From Gemmatimonadota bacterium (GTDB taxonomy: Bacteria > Gemmatimonadota > Gemmatimonadetes > Gemmatimonadales > GWC2-71-9), in assembly GCA_040388535.1 (NCBI GenBank), contig JAZKBR010000002.1, positions 838,838 to 902,837 on the forward strand: 64,000 nt of DNA. Reading direction: 5' to 3'. Made by a program: the position numbers and the translations under genes. Positions 17,781 to 26,759 of this stretch are shown piece by piece; position 1 is the first letter of the stretch; each line of letters begins with the position of its first letter. The notes beneath the pieces were generated by a model. That model saw only the letters and a program-made list of their open reading frames with translations. It had not been told where the DNA came from and made no database searches.

Positions 17781-18338
17781 GTGAAGAACTCCGTCGCCGT
17801 CAATGCCCTGCGTCGCTATCACGAATCCGCGCCGTGGCGTCTCGCCGAGCTCATCGAACTCGCCGACGGCCTGATGGTCGACGCGGGATTGCCGCGCGAG
17901 AAGCCCACCACCGAGCGCACCGTGCGCTTCTACGTCGCACGCGGCGTGATCCACCCGCCGTATGGTCGTGGTGCGGGGTCATCGTGGGGATACCGCCATC
18001 TCATCGACCTGGTCGCGGTGCGACTCTCGCAGCAAGCGGGCGAGACCCTCGAGACGATCGCCGAATTTCGCACCAGGGCCGGTGAGACGGGACTTGAACA
18101 GATGGTCGCCGAGCGACTCGGGGCCGCGTTCTTCCGGCCCCGGCTGGTGCGTGATGCGAACCCCGTTCCTGAACCGCTGCCGCCCCTCTCCGCCGAATGG
18201 CAGCGGATTTCTCTGGGCGAAGGCGCCGAACTCCATCTCGCAGCGGGGCACCCCCTGCTGGCGGATGATCCCCGTCTGCGCGCCCTCGTCACCCAGCTTC
18301 GCGGGCTCATTCACCCCTCTCTCCCGGAGTCACCATGA
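17781..18338 (+). CDS. MerR-like HTH protein
   Basis: A 185-residue protein. The segment TERTVRFYVARGVIHPPYGRG resembles the turn and wing of MerR-family winged helix domains (RYYxxxGLL), and is followed by SSWGYRHLIDLVAVRLSQ, as in MerR. The C-terminal half has no Cys-based metal site. GTG 17781 is preferred; upstream in-frame codons overlap the divergent pseudopilin promoter. It overlaps lemA by 4 nt (ATGA), which links this regulator to the lemA-protease pair. Confidence 0.7.
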   Translation: MKNSVAVNALRRYHESAPWRLAELIELADGLMVDAGLPREKPTTERTVRFYVARGVIHPPYGRGAGSSWGYRHLIDLVAVRLSQQAGETLETIAEFRTRAGETGLEQMVAERLGAAFFRPRLVRDANPVPEPLPPLSAEWQRISLGEGAELHLAAGHPLLADDPRLRALVTQLRGLIHPSLPESP

Positions 18339-18895
18339 GCGGCATCCTTCTTCTGGTCGTTGTTGGCGTCATCGTGCTCTGGATGATCGGGGCCTACAAC
18401 CGGCTGATTGCGCTCAAGGGACAGGTGGCCAATGCCTGGAAGCAGATCGACGTGCAGCTCAAGCGGCGGCACGACCTGATTCCGAACCTCGTCGAAACCG
18501 TCAAGGGGGCGCTGCAGTTCGAGCGGGAAACGCTTGAGGCGGTGGTGTCCGCGCGTACGCGTGCCGTCGCGGCGACCGGCGTCGCTGCGACCGCAAAGGC
18601 GGAGGGGGAGCTGACCCAGGCGCTCGGGCGGCTCTTCGCCGTCGCCGAGGCGTATCCCGACCTCAAGTCACTGGGCAACGTGTCACAGCTGCAGGAAGAG
18701 CTGACCTCGACCGAAAACAAGATTGCCTTTGCGCGACAGCACTACAACGACAGCGCCACGCAGTACAACGTCGCGCAGCAGCAATTCCCGACGAACCTGG
18801 TCGCCGGGATGGCCAAGGCATCGCCGGCGGAACTGTGGGAGATTTCCGAGCCGGGGGAACGCGACAATCCCAAGGTCGACATTTCGCTGCGCTAG
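18335..18895 (+). CDS. lemA: LemA family protein
   Basis: Membrane-anchored helical-bundle protein. One N-terminal membrane helix (ILLLVVVGVIVLWMIGAYNRL) is followed by the family signature NAWKQIDVQLKRRHDLIPNLVETVKG and a long helical bundle. The 186-residue length is typical. LemA genes often sit beside HtpX-like proteases, as here. The ATGA start couples it to the MerR-like gene. The function is unknown in general; a role in membrane protein quality control is suggested by the pairing. Confidence 0.92.
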   Translation: MSGILLLVVVGVIVLWMIGAYNRLIALKGQVANAWKQIDVQLKRRHDLIPNLVETVKGALQFERETLEAVVSARTRAVAATGVAATAKAEGELTQALGRLFAVAEAYPDLKSLGNVSQLQEELTSTENKIAFARQHYNDSATQYNVAQQQFPTNLVAGMAKASPAELWEISEPGERDNPKVDISLR

Positions 18896-18904
18896 TCGGC
18901 CGAC

Positions 18905-19921
18905 GTGACCATGCCCGCGCGCGATTTCGTCGCGCAGCAGGAGTCCAATCGCCGGAAGTCGTCGTGGCTGCTGATCGGCTTCGTCTTCTTTTTCGCCTGG
19001 GTCGGATTCGGCGGCGACCTCGCACTCTACCTCGCGACCGGCAACTCGCCGAGTGGGTCGTATCGCCACGTTGTCCCGGTCGTGGGGATCGTGGTCACGC
19101 TCCTGGCCTCGGGCTTTGCGTGGATGTCGTGGCTGCGCGGCGACAAGCAGGTTCTCTGGTCGACCCACGCGATGGAGCTGATCAATCCTGCGACCGACGG
19201 ACAGCGGCAACTGGTGAACGTCGTCGACGAGATGTCGATCGCGTCGGGGCAGCCACGACCGAAGCTTTTTCTGGTGCCGGATGACGATCCCAATGCCTTT
19301 GCCACGGGTCGCGATCCTGCGCACGCGTCACTCGCGGTCACCGACGGGCTGCTGACCTTGCTCGATCGCGACGAGTTGCAGGCGGTGGTGGCACACGAGA
19401 TGGGGCACATCGCACGCTACGACACGCAGCTGATGACGCTGGTGGCCGCGATGGTCGGTTCGATTGCGCTGCTCTCCGATGGCTTTGGCCGGATTCTCTG
19501 GCACAGTGGCAGCGCAAGTCGTGGTGTTGCGGGCGCCGTGGGTCGCCGCGGTTCGAAGAACCTTCCCGTGGCGATCATCATCCTGGTGCTCTGGCTCATC
19601 ACGCTCGTGCTGGCACCGATCGTCTCCCGCATCATGGCGATGGCGATCTCGCGCAAGCGGGAATTTCTCGCCGACGCCACGGCGGCACAGTTCACCCGCA
19701 ACCCAGGTGCGCTGGCTCGCGCCCTCACCAAACTCGATGGTGCGCGCGCGCCGACGCGCGCCGTGGGCCGTGGTGCCGCGCATCTCTGCATCGTGGACCC
19801 GAGTGATGGCCACTTCTCTCGCCTCAGCGGGATGATCGGCAATTTGCTGGCGTCGCACCCGCCGATCGCGGAGAGAATTGCGAGGCTGAAGGGGATGGCG
19901 TTTCAACAGGATGACAGATGA
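18905..19921 (+). CDS. M48 family membrane metalloprotease (HtpX-like)
   Basis: Integral-membrane zinc protease for membrane protein quality control. Two hydrophobic helices (about residues 20-65) precede the zinc motif H164-E-M-G-H168. Two further helices (about 178-195 and 220-240) follow, and the third ligand Glu lies in KREFLADATAAQF. The GTG at 18905 is used; ATG 18911 is almost equivalent. It lies nine bases after lemA. The stop codon falls inside a GATGACA heptamer array, so the last residues (QDDR) are encoded by the repeat. Confidence 0.9.
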   Translation: MTMPARDFVAQQESNRRKSSWLLIGFVFFFAWVGFGGDLALYLATGNSPSGSYRHVVPVVGIVVTLLASGFAWMSWLRGDKQVLWSTHAMELINPATDGQRQLVNVVDEMSIASGQPRPKLFLVPDDDPNAFATGRDPAHASLAVTDGLLTLLDRDELQAVVAHEMGHIARYDTQLMTLVAAMVGSIALLSDGFGRILWHSGSASRGVAGAVGRRGSKNLPVAIIILVLWLITLVLAPIVSRIMAMAISRKREFLADATAAQFTRNPGALARALTKLDGARAPTRAVGRGAAHLCIVDPSDGHFSRLSGMIGNLLASHPPIAERIARLKGMAFQQDDR

Positions 19922-20072
19922 CAGATGACAGATGACAGATGACAGATGACAGGTGACAGATGACAGATGACAGATGATGGATGATGGGTACACAGCGAAG
20001 GCCGACAACTCAATGAAGTGCCGGCCCTTCGCCTATCTGTCATCTGTCATCCATCATCTGTCATCCATCATC
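19910..20072. repeat. Heptamer-armed hairpin element, copy 1
   Basis: The 5' arm is eleven 7-bp units of GATGACA and close variants (19910-19986). The 3' arm is five units of TGTCATC/CATCATC (20038-20072), the reverse complement of the first arm. Between them is a hairpin core with GCGAAGG..CCG pairing to CGGCCCTTCGC (19995-20032). Copy 2 at 29202-29331 has the same plan and almost the same core. The element lies between convergent genes and contains the stop codon of the protease gene. Confidence 0.85.
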
Positions 20073-20079
20073 CTGCTGT

Positions 20080-21216
20080 TCAGTCTGTCAGCGTCCTGTC
20101 ATCCAGGAAAATCAGCGTACTCCGCCGCGCCACCACCGCCTCGAGGGCGCGATGCACATCGGCGTCGATCACGGTGCCGACGAGGTCGCGCATCCGGGCG
20201 ACGGCTTCGTCGGGCGTCATCTTTTCCTGATAGGGCCGCGCGGTCGTAAGCGCGTCGTAGATCTCGGCCGCGCCGAGGATGCGGGCGCCGATCGGAATCG
20301 CATTGGTCGCGAGGCCGTCGGGGTAGCCGGTGCCGTCGGCGCGTTCGTGGTGCGAGCGCACGAAGGCAATCACTTCGCGCAGATGGGTCAGCGGCGAGAG
20401 GATCTGCGCACCGATGGCGACGTGACTCTTGACGTGTTCGAACTCGTCGTTGGTGAGCGGCCCCTTCTTGTTGATCACCTCATCGCGGATGCCGATCTTG
20501 CCGATGTCGTGCAGCCGCCCCGCGGTGCGCACCATCTCGATCTGTTCATCGCCGAGTCCCATCTCGGCGGCGACCATTGCCGAGAGATCGGCGACCCGCG
20601 CCGAGTGGCCGCGGAGGTAGGCGTCCTTGGCCTCGAGGGCGTTCACCAGCGCCTCGAGGGTCGCCACCGAAATCCGCTCGAGATTGCCGCGCTCGCGCCG
20701 GAGGTCGGCGCCGCGCTGGACAATCTCCTGCCGGAGCCAGGCCTGGGTCTGCGCCTGCTCGATCGCTTCCCGGCGCCGGGCCAGTGCGCGGACGATCGCC
20801 CGCTGCAGGTCGGCGAGATCGACCGGCTTGACGAGGTAGTCCATCGCCCCGCGCTGCATGCAGAGCGCGGCGGAATGGGCATCGTTCACGGCGGTCAGCA
20901 TCAGGATGGCGGCGAAGGGTTCGTGCTCCAGCAAGGTCGGCACGAGGTCGAGCCCCGAGGAATCGGGCAGCCGGATATCGAGCAGGATGCAGGCAATCTT
21001 GCGGCGACGGATCTCGGCCACGGCCTGGGCACCATCGGCTGCGGTGACCACCTCGTGACCGATCCCGGTGAGAAAGCGGGAGAGGGAATCCCTGACCGAT
21101 GCCTCGTCGTCCACAATGAGAGTCGTGGTCACGCCCCCTTCGTCGGACTCGAGCGGTCCTCTGGCAGAGAGCGGATCGACGATCGACGAGGCGGACATAG
21201 GGGGCTCCGGTGGCAA
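20080..21216 (-). CDS. Response regulator with HD-GYP domain (c-di-GMP phosphodiesterase)
   Basis: Two-domain regulator. The receiver domain (about residues 30-145) has the acidic pair in LIVDDE, the phosphorylated Asp in LLDIRLPDSSG, and Lys in YLVKPV. A coiled linker follows, and then the HD-GYP domain shows RGHSARVADLS, RLHDIGKIGI, and HHERADGTGYPDGL, all metal and substrate motifs intact. It should hydrolyse cyclic di-GMP under control of a histidine kinase that is not in the window. The chosen start is the first of two nearby ATGs. The stop codon lies seven bases from the end of the heptamer repeat element. Confidence 0.93.
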   Translation of the reverse strand: MPPEPPMSASSIVDPLSARGPLESDEGGVTTTLIVDDEASVRDSLSRFLTGIGHEVVTAADGAQAVAEIRRRKIACILLDIRLPDSSGLDLVPTLLEHEPFAAILMLTAVNDAHSAALCMQRGAMDYLVKPVDLADLQRAIVRALARRREAIEQAQTQAWLRQEIVQRGADLRRERGNLERISVATLEALVNALEAKDAYLRGHSARVADLSAMVAAEMGLGDEQIEMVRTAGRLHDIGKIGIRDEVINKKGPLTNDEFEHVKSHVAIGAQILSPLTHLREVIAFVRSHHERADGTGYPDGLATNAIPIGARILGAAEIYDALTTARPYQEKMTPDEAVARMRDLVGTVIDADVHRALEAVVARRSTLIFLDDRTLTD

Positions 21217-21338
21217 TGGGACAGGACGGAAGAATAATGCGCCCGGGAGACGGGGTCGAATCGAGGGGGCCCGGGACGAAACCGGGTGGGGGGCGTTTCG
21301 TACAGAACCACGACCCCCTCCATACCGGGTGACTGCGC

Positions 21339-21344
21339 TATAAT
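21339..21344 (+). promoter_or_regulatory. Consensus -10 box before the beta-propeller cluster
   Basis: A perfect TATAAT at 21339-21344 lies 34 bases before the ATG of the choice-of-anchor B gene. No good -35 is seen 16-18 bases upstream, so the promoter may need an activator. Confidence 0.55.
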
Positions 21345-21378
21345 CTGGCTCTCTCTTTCAACCCGTACGAGGACCTCC

Positions 21379-23781
21379 ATGAAGCGAGCTATCTCCTTCG
21401 CGGCGCTGCTGTGCGCCGTGTCGGCGTCCGTGTCACCCGCCCACGCGTCCGATCGAAGCGACCGCGCCGGTCTGTCGGGATTCGGTGCTGCGGTGGCGAT
21501 TTCCGGCGATGCGGCCTTCGTTGGTGAGAGCCGCGGGGGCCAGGGCCTGGTGCATCTCTACCGGCGCCTGCCCACCGGCATCTGGAAGGCGACCGGCAAG
21601 CTGAACGCGCCGAACGGCGCTGCAGGCGACGGATTTGGTATCTCCCTCGCGACGGCCGGGACGACTTTGCTCGTGGGCCAGGTCGGCACCTTCAACGCCG
21701 CTGATAGCGGCCGCGGGACGGTGCAGGTGTTCCGTCGCGGCAGCGATGGCAACTGGACCTCGGCCGGGACGATCGGCGATGTCGGTCAGAAGGCGCGGGC
21801 CAATTTCGGCCAGGCGCTGGCGCTGAGCGGTGACCTGGCCTTTGTCGGCGCCCCGGGCGAGACCGCCGGCGGCACGGTCTATCTCTTCCGGATGGGTGCC
21901 GACGGCAAGTGGACTGCGGCCGGTTCGCTTTCCCCCGAGGGCGGCGCGGCCGCCGGCGACAAGTTCGGCACCGCCATCTCGGTCGATGGTGACCGGGTCG
22001 CCGTGGGCGCCTCTGGCCGGGAGTCGAAGGGGAAGGTCTACACCTTCGTGAAGGGCAGCGATGGCACCTGGAAGCAGGAGGCGGCGCTCGTCGGCCGTCG
22101 GACCCTCGATAACTCGCAGCTCGGCGCCTCGCTGAACCTCAAGGGTGATCGCCTCCTCGTGGGCACCCCGGCCGCCAATGCCTTCTCCGGTGGCGCGGTG
22201 CTCTTCGAGCGGACCAAGGACTCGCCATGGAGCGAGAAGGGCTCCTTCTCGGCCTTCGAAGGCGGTGCCACCCGCTTCGGCTTCGCGCTCGCGATCGTCG
22301 ACAAGGAACTCTGGATCGGCGCCCCCGCAAGCGATGCCAACAGCGGCCGGATTCTCCGCATCGCCCAGGACAAGAGCGGCAGCTGGGTCGGGATGAACAA
22401 GCTGGTGGTCGACTCGATCCCGGGCGGCGGCACCTTCGGCAACAGCTTCGCCATCTCCGGCAACAACGCGATCGTCGGGATGGCGGGCGACGGCGGTGGA
22501 CTCGGCACGGTGATGTTCCTCGCCAAGGGACCCACCGGCAACTGGACAATGAAGAACACGTCGTTCCCGCCGACGGTCGACAAGTGGCAGAGCATTGCCG
22601 GCACCGAAGTGAAGTGCGAGAACGGGATGGCGAAGGACTGGGAGTGCGGCAACACCGGCATTCTCTCCTACCTGCCGACCTCGGCGATCGGCGGCAAGCG
22701 CGGCACGATTCTCAGCGGCAACTGGGGCTGGACCGACCCCGAAACCGGCAAGGACTACGCCATCATCGGACGCAACGACGGGACGTCGTACGTGGATGTC
22801 TCCGATCCGAGCCATCCGCGTTACCTCGGCGACCTGCCGAAGCCGGCCACGGCGAACGTGGCGATCTGGAAGGAGATCAAGACGCTGGGTAACTACGCGC
22901 TGATCGTTTCCGACGGCGCGGGGCATCATGGCATCCAGATCTTCGACCTGCGTCACCTGCGCACGGTCAAGACGCCGCAGACCTTCGTGCCAGATGCATG
23001 GTACGACGCGCTCTATTCGATTCACGACATCATGACCAATGACGGCAGCGGCTTCGCGTACGCGGTCGGCAGCAATGGTGGTGGCGAGACGTGTGGCGGT
23101 GGCTATCACATGATCGACATGCGTGACCCGCTCCACCCGGTGTTCGCTGGCTGCTTTGCCGACACCAAGACCGGGCGCAATCTCACCGGCTACACCCACG
23201 ACGGCCTCTGCCGGATGTACCACGGCCCCGACTCGCGTTACTCGGGCAAGGAGATCTGCATCGGCTCGAACGAGACCGCGCTGTCGATTTCCGACGTGAC
23301 CGACAAGAAGAACCCGGTTATCCTGTCGCGCGCGACCTACCCGGACGTGGGCTACACCCACCAGGGGTGGTGGACCGAAGACATGCGCTACTTCTACGTC
23401 GACGACGAACTCGACGAGACCGGCGGCAAGGGCGATGCGGCGAAGGCCACGCGCACCCTGATCTTCGACATGGCGAAGCTCGATGACCCGGTGTTCGTCG
23501 GACCGTTCCTCGGCACCACGAAGGCGTCGGACCACAACCTGTACGTGAAGGGCAACCGGATGTACCAGTCCAACTACGTCGCCGGGCTCCGGATCATCGA
23601 CATTACCGATCCGGTCAAGCCGCGTGAAGTCGGCTTCTTCGACGTGGCACCGGGCGAGAACGCCCCGGGCTTCTCGGGCGCGTGGAACAACTACCCGTTC
23701 TTCAAGAATGGTTCGATCCTCGTCAACAACATGCAGACTGGCATCTTCCTCATCAAAGACCGGACACAGGCCATTCCATGA
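21379..23781 (+). CDS. Secreted choice-of-anchor B family beta-propeller protein (copy A)
   Basis: An 800-residue exported protein. A signal peptide ends near SPAHAS. Residues about 30-400 are FG-GAP-like propeller blades (GFGAAVAISGDAAFVGE, FGQALALSGDLAFVGAPG, FGTAISVDGDRVAVGASG). The C-terminal half has LVIVD-type blades (IIGRNDGTSYVDVSDPSHP, GLRIIDITDPVKPREVGFFDV) with conserved Cys in GGGETCGGGYH, FAGCFAD, GLCRMYHG and KEICIGSNE, probably disulfides. This layout matches the choice-of-anchor B family; the actual function is unknown. ATG 21379 has a GAGGAC ribosome site. A paralogue is encoded at 26760-29195. Confidence 0.88.
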   Translation: MKRAISFAALLCAVSASVSPAHASDRSDRAGLSGFGAAVAISGDAAFVGESRGGQGLVHLYRRLPTGIWKATGKLNAPNGAAGDGFGISLATAGTTLLVGQVGTFNAADSGRGTVQVFRRGSDGNWTSAGTIGDVGQKARANFGQALALSGDLAFVGAPGETAGGTVYLFRMGADGKWTAAGSLSPEGGAAAGDKFGTAISVDGDRVAVGASGRESKGKVYTFVKGSDGTWKQEAALVGRRTLDNSQLGASLNLKGDRLLVGTPAANAFSGGAVLFERTKDSPWSEKGSFSAFEGGATRFGFALAIVDKELWIGAPASDANSGRILRIAQDKSGSWVGMNKLVVDSIPGGGTFGNSFAISGNNAIVGMAGDGGGLGTVMFLAKGPTGNWTMKNTSFPPTVDKWQSIAGTEVKCENGMAKDWECGNTGILSYLPTSAIGGKRGTILSGNWGWTDPETGKDYAIIGRNDGTSYVDVSDPSHPRYLGDLPKPATANVAIWKEIKTLGNYALIVSDGAGHHGIQIFDLRHLRTVKTPQTFVPDAWYDALYSIHDIMTNDGSGFAYAVGSNGGGETCGGGYHMIDMRDPLHPVFAGCFADTKTGRNLTGYTHDGLCRMYHGPDSRYSGKEICIGSNETALSISDVTDKKNPVILSRATYPDVGYTHQGWWTEDMRYFYVDDELDETGGKGDAAKATRTLIFDMAKLDDPVFVGPFLGTTKASDHNLYVKGNRMYQSNYVAGLRIIDITDPVKPREVGFFDVAPGENAPGFSGAWNNYPFFKNGSILVNNMQTGIFLIKDRTQAIP

Positions 23782-24887
23782 TCACCTTCCTGACGCGTTC
23801 CGCTGCCGCACTCGCGGCAGTGGTCGGTCTCGGCGCGGGGGCCCCTTCGGGGGCCCCCGTTCCGCCTGCAGGACCGAAGCTCTATATCGTCAACCAATCC
23901 GCCGCGTCCATCACCGTCGTCGACCAGATGAAGCTCACGGTCGACACCGTGCTCGATCTCAAGACGATGGGGTTCACCGGTAACGCCAAGCCGCACCACG
24001 TGGTGGTGGAAAAGGATGGCTCGTACTGGTATGTCTCGATGATCGGTGACGGCCGGGTGGTGAAGTTCGATCGCAACAACAAGGTGGTCGGCCAGGTGAG
24101 GATGGAGACACCGGGCCTGCTCGCGATCGACCCGATGCACGACTCGCTCTACGTCGGTCGATCGATGACCGCCGTGAATCCGCCGAAGTCGCTGGCGGTG
24201 ATCAAGCGCTCCGATTTCACGATGGTCGAGGAGCAGGAGATCCAGGTGGCGCGGCCGCACGCATTGCTGGCGACTCGCGATGGCAAGTGGGTGCACACGG
24301 CGTCGCTCGCCGAGAACCGGATCGCCTCGGTCGAGACGGCCACCGGTCATGTGACGCTGACCACGCTCTCCGGCACGACGCGATCGCTGGTGCAGTTTGC
24401 CCAGAGCCCCGATGGCAAGACGATGGTCGTGGGCGGCGAGATCTCCAATTCGCTGCTGATTTTCGACCTGACCAAGGCACCGCCGTTCGTGCCGGTGGCC
24501 GAGATTCCGCTGGCCGGCAAGCCGTGGGATCCGATGTTCAGCGCCGATGGCAAGACCGTGTTCGTCACCCTGTTCGGCGGCAATGGCGTCGCCGTGGTCG
24601 ATGTGAAGCACCGGAAGGTGCTCCGCACCATCACCGGCGACCTGGCCCAGCCCTATGACCTGATTCTCCGCAAGGACGGCAAGATGCTCTTTGTCGTCAA
24701 CCAGAATACCGGCGCCTTGAAGCCGGGCGAGAGCGCGCACGATCACATGCCGGGCATGGCCGGGATGGCGAACATGAATCCCAGTGACGGCTGGCTCTCG
24801 ATCATCGACGTGAAGAAGGGCAAGGTCGTCAAGACGCTGATGCTCGGCACCGGGCCCACCGGGATGGGTGCAGCGGGGGCGCGATGA
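23778..24887 (+). CDS. Secreted YncE-like beta-propeller with Met/His-rich loop
   Basis: A 369-residue exported 7-bladed propeller of the YncE/surface-layer type (LYIVNQSAASITVVDQ, KTVFVTLFGGNGVAVVDVKHRKVLRTI, LFVVNQNTG). A loop near residues 321-333 contains His, Asp, His and four Met at 2-3 residue spacing (HDHMPGMAGMANMN), a pattern often seen in periplasmic copper-binding segments. The ATG overlaps the stop of copy A (ATGA), and its own stop overlaps the next start. Copper binding is inferred from composition only. Confidence 0.82.
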   Translation: MITFLTRSAAALAAVVGLGAGAPSGAPVPPAGPKLYIVNQSAASITVVDQMKLTVDTVLDLKTMGFTGNAKPHHVVVEKDGSYWYVSMIGDGRVVKFDRNNKVVGQVRMETPGLLAIDPMHDSLYVGRSMTAVNPPKSLAVIKRSDFTMVEEQEIQVARPHALLATRDGKWVHTASLAENRIASVETATGHVTLTTLSGTTRSLVQFAQSPDGKTMVVGGEISNSLLIFDLTKAPPFVPVAEIPLAGKPWDPMFSADGKTVFVTLFGGNGVAVVDVKHRKVLRTITGDLAQPYDLILRKDGKMLFVVNQNTGALKPGESAHDHMPGMAGMANMNPSDGWLSIIDVKKGKVVKTLMLGTGPTGMGAAGAR

Positions 24888-26725
24888 TGGCTGTGCGTCA
24901 CGGGGTCGCGACGCTCCTCGCTTCGATCGCGACCCTTGCAGCGCCGCTGGCCGCGCAGACGCCGCGCGCCTGGCAGTTTGTGCAGCGTGTCGATGGGATG
25001 CCGGTGGCCGACAGCGCGGGCATTCCGATGCCACAGCCGTTTCTCGGCGGCTTCGATGTGCCGCGCCCCCAGCTCGTCGACATCGACGGCGACGGTGACC
25101 TGGACCTCTTCATCCAGGAGCGCGGCAGTCAGCTGATGTTCTTCGAGAACGTCGGTGGCAAGTATGTCTGGCGCAGCGCACGCTATCAGGACCTCGCGGT
25201 CGGTGAATGGTTCCGCTTCGTGGATCTCGATCATGACGGCGACCTTGACCTGATGGGCGAGCTCAAGAATTCGTTCATCCGCATCTGGCGCAACGACGGC
25301 AGCCGCACGGCGCCGCGCTTCGCCGCGATGCCCGACTCGCTTCGCGACGTCGATGGCAAGGCGATCTTCGCCGATCCGCAGAACATCCTCAACACCGTGG
25401 ACATCGACTGCAATGGCAAGCTCGACCTGTTCATCGGCCGGGTGAGCGGCACGGTCGACCGCTACGAGGAAGACGGAAAGAATCCTGACGGAATGCCGCG
25501 CTTCCGCTTTCTCGCCGAACGCTGGGAAGGGATCGAGATCATCGGGGGAGTCGCCGGCGCCGACGGCGTCACCACGCGACCGACGATGCACGGCGCCAAC
25601 ACCATGGCGTTTGCCGATGTCGATGGCGATGGCGACCCGGACCTCTACTGGGGCGACTTCTTCGAGCCGGGGTTGCTGCAGATCGAGAATGTCGGAACCT
25701 GCGGCTCGCCCAACCTGCACGCGAGCACACCGGTGCAGTTTCCGGTGGGGAACGCGCTGCTCACCAGTGGCTACAACGCACCGACCTTCGGCGATATCGA
25801 CAACGACGGTGATCTCGATCTTGTGATGGGTGTCATCGGGGGCGCCTACCGGCCGAGCACGACGGCAGTCAATAACCTCTACCTGCTCGAGCAGACCGCG
25901 AAGGGGCAATTCAGCGTGCGGACCTCGCGGCTGATCTCGATGATCGACGTGGGCAGCGAGTCGTCGCCGACCCTCGGCGACGTCGACGGCGACGGCGATC
26001 TCGACCTGCTCATCGCCAACAAGATCGCCCCCGACAACAACGAGATCGGTACCGTCACCTGGTTCGAAAACGTCGGCACCACCAAGGCGCCGGCCTTCCG
26101 TGATCGCGGCGTGCTGCCGCTGGCGACCGAGTTCCATTCGGCGCCGGCCCTCGCCGATCTCGACGGCGACGGGCTCCCCGACCTGGTGCTCGGCACCTGG
26201 CGCGACAAGGTGAAGTGGTATCGCAATAGCGGCACGCGTCAGGCGCCGAGGTGGACCCTCGCCGACTCCGCCCTGATCACCCTGACCCGCGGCAGCAACG
26301 CCGCACCGACGCTGGGTGATATCGACGGGGACGGGCTGCTCGACCTGGTGGTGGGTGAGGCGTCGGGGGAGATCAATCTCTACCGTAACGTCGGGAGCAA
26401 GACGACACCGAAGTTCGAGCTCGTGAGTGATCGTTTCCTGTCGCTCGACGTCGGCCGGCGGAGCACACCGGTGCTCGCCGATCTCGATGGCGATGGCAAG
26501 CTCGACCTGCTCATCGGCAGCGAGGAGGGCGGGGTGCAACTCTGGCGGAACACGGGGGCGAAGGGCGAGTTCAGCTTCACCCGTGACACTTCCTTCGTGC
26601 TCCCCACGTTCGATCTGTCGGCGCCTGCGGTCGGCGATCTCGACGGCGATGGCGATCTCGATTTCTTTGTTGGTGTTGGCAGCGGTGGGCTGCTCTGGTT
26701 CGAGAACCGGACGCCGCACCCGTAG
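24884..26725 (+). CDS. Secreted FG-GAP/VCBS repeat protein
   Basis: A 613-residue exported protein with a leader ending near APLAAQT. It then has about nine FG-GAP/VCBS blades marked by calcium-binding DxDxDGxxD loops (VDIDGDGDLDLFI, GDIDNDGDLDLVMG, GDVDGDGDLDLLIAN, ADLDGDGKLDLLIG, GDLDGDGDLDFFVG). Blades alternate with WFENVGT-type strands. The domain is integrin-alpha-like and would bind calcium. The start overlaps the preceding stop (ATGA). The role is unknown; it is the third of four exported propellers in a row. Confidence 0.85.
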   Translation: MMAVRHGVATLLASIATLAAPLAAQTPRAWQFVQRVDGMPVADSAGIPMPQPFLGGFDVPRPQLVDIDGDGDLDLFIQERGSQLMFFENVGGKYVWRSARYQDLAVGEWFRFVDLDHDGDLDLMGELKNSFIRIWRNDGSRTAPRFAAMPDSLRDVDGKAIFADPQNILNTVDIDCNGKLDLFIGRVSGTVDRYEEDGKNPDGMPRFRFLAERWEGIEIIGGVAGADGVTTRPTMHGANTMAFADVDGDGDPDLYWGDFFEPGLLQIENVGTCGSPNLHASTPVQFPVGNALLTSGYNAPTFGDIDNDGDLDLVMGVIGGAYRPSTTAVNNLYLLEQTAKGQFSVRTSRLISMIDVGSESSPTLGDVDGDGDLDLLIANKIAPDNNEIGTVTWFENVGTTKAPAFRDRGVLPLATEFHSAPALADLDGDGLPDLVLGTWRDKVKWYRNSGTRQAPRWTLADSALITLTRGSNAAPTLGDIDGDGLLDLVVGEASGEINLYRNVGSKTTPKFELVSDRFLSLDVGRRSTPVLADLDGDGKLDLLIGSEEGGVQLWRNTGAKGEFSFTRDTSFVLPTFDLSAPAVGDLDGDGDLDFFVGVGSGGLLWFENRTPHP

Positions 26726-26759
26726 GTCCGGTCGTTCCTTCAACTGCAGGAGCAAGACT

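Noticed and set aside
19910-20072. CRISPR-like array from regular repeats
   Set aside because: Units are 7 bp with no spacers, and the second arm is the reverse complement. No cas gene is in the window.
26427-26759. 111-residue N-terminal extension of the copy B propeller
   Set aside because: It is an out-of-frame reading of the preceding FG-GAP gene. ATG 26760 gives a proper signal peptide and ribosome site.
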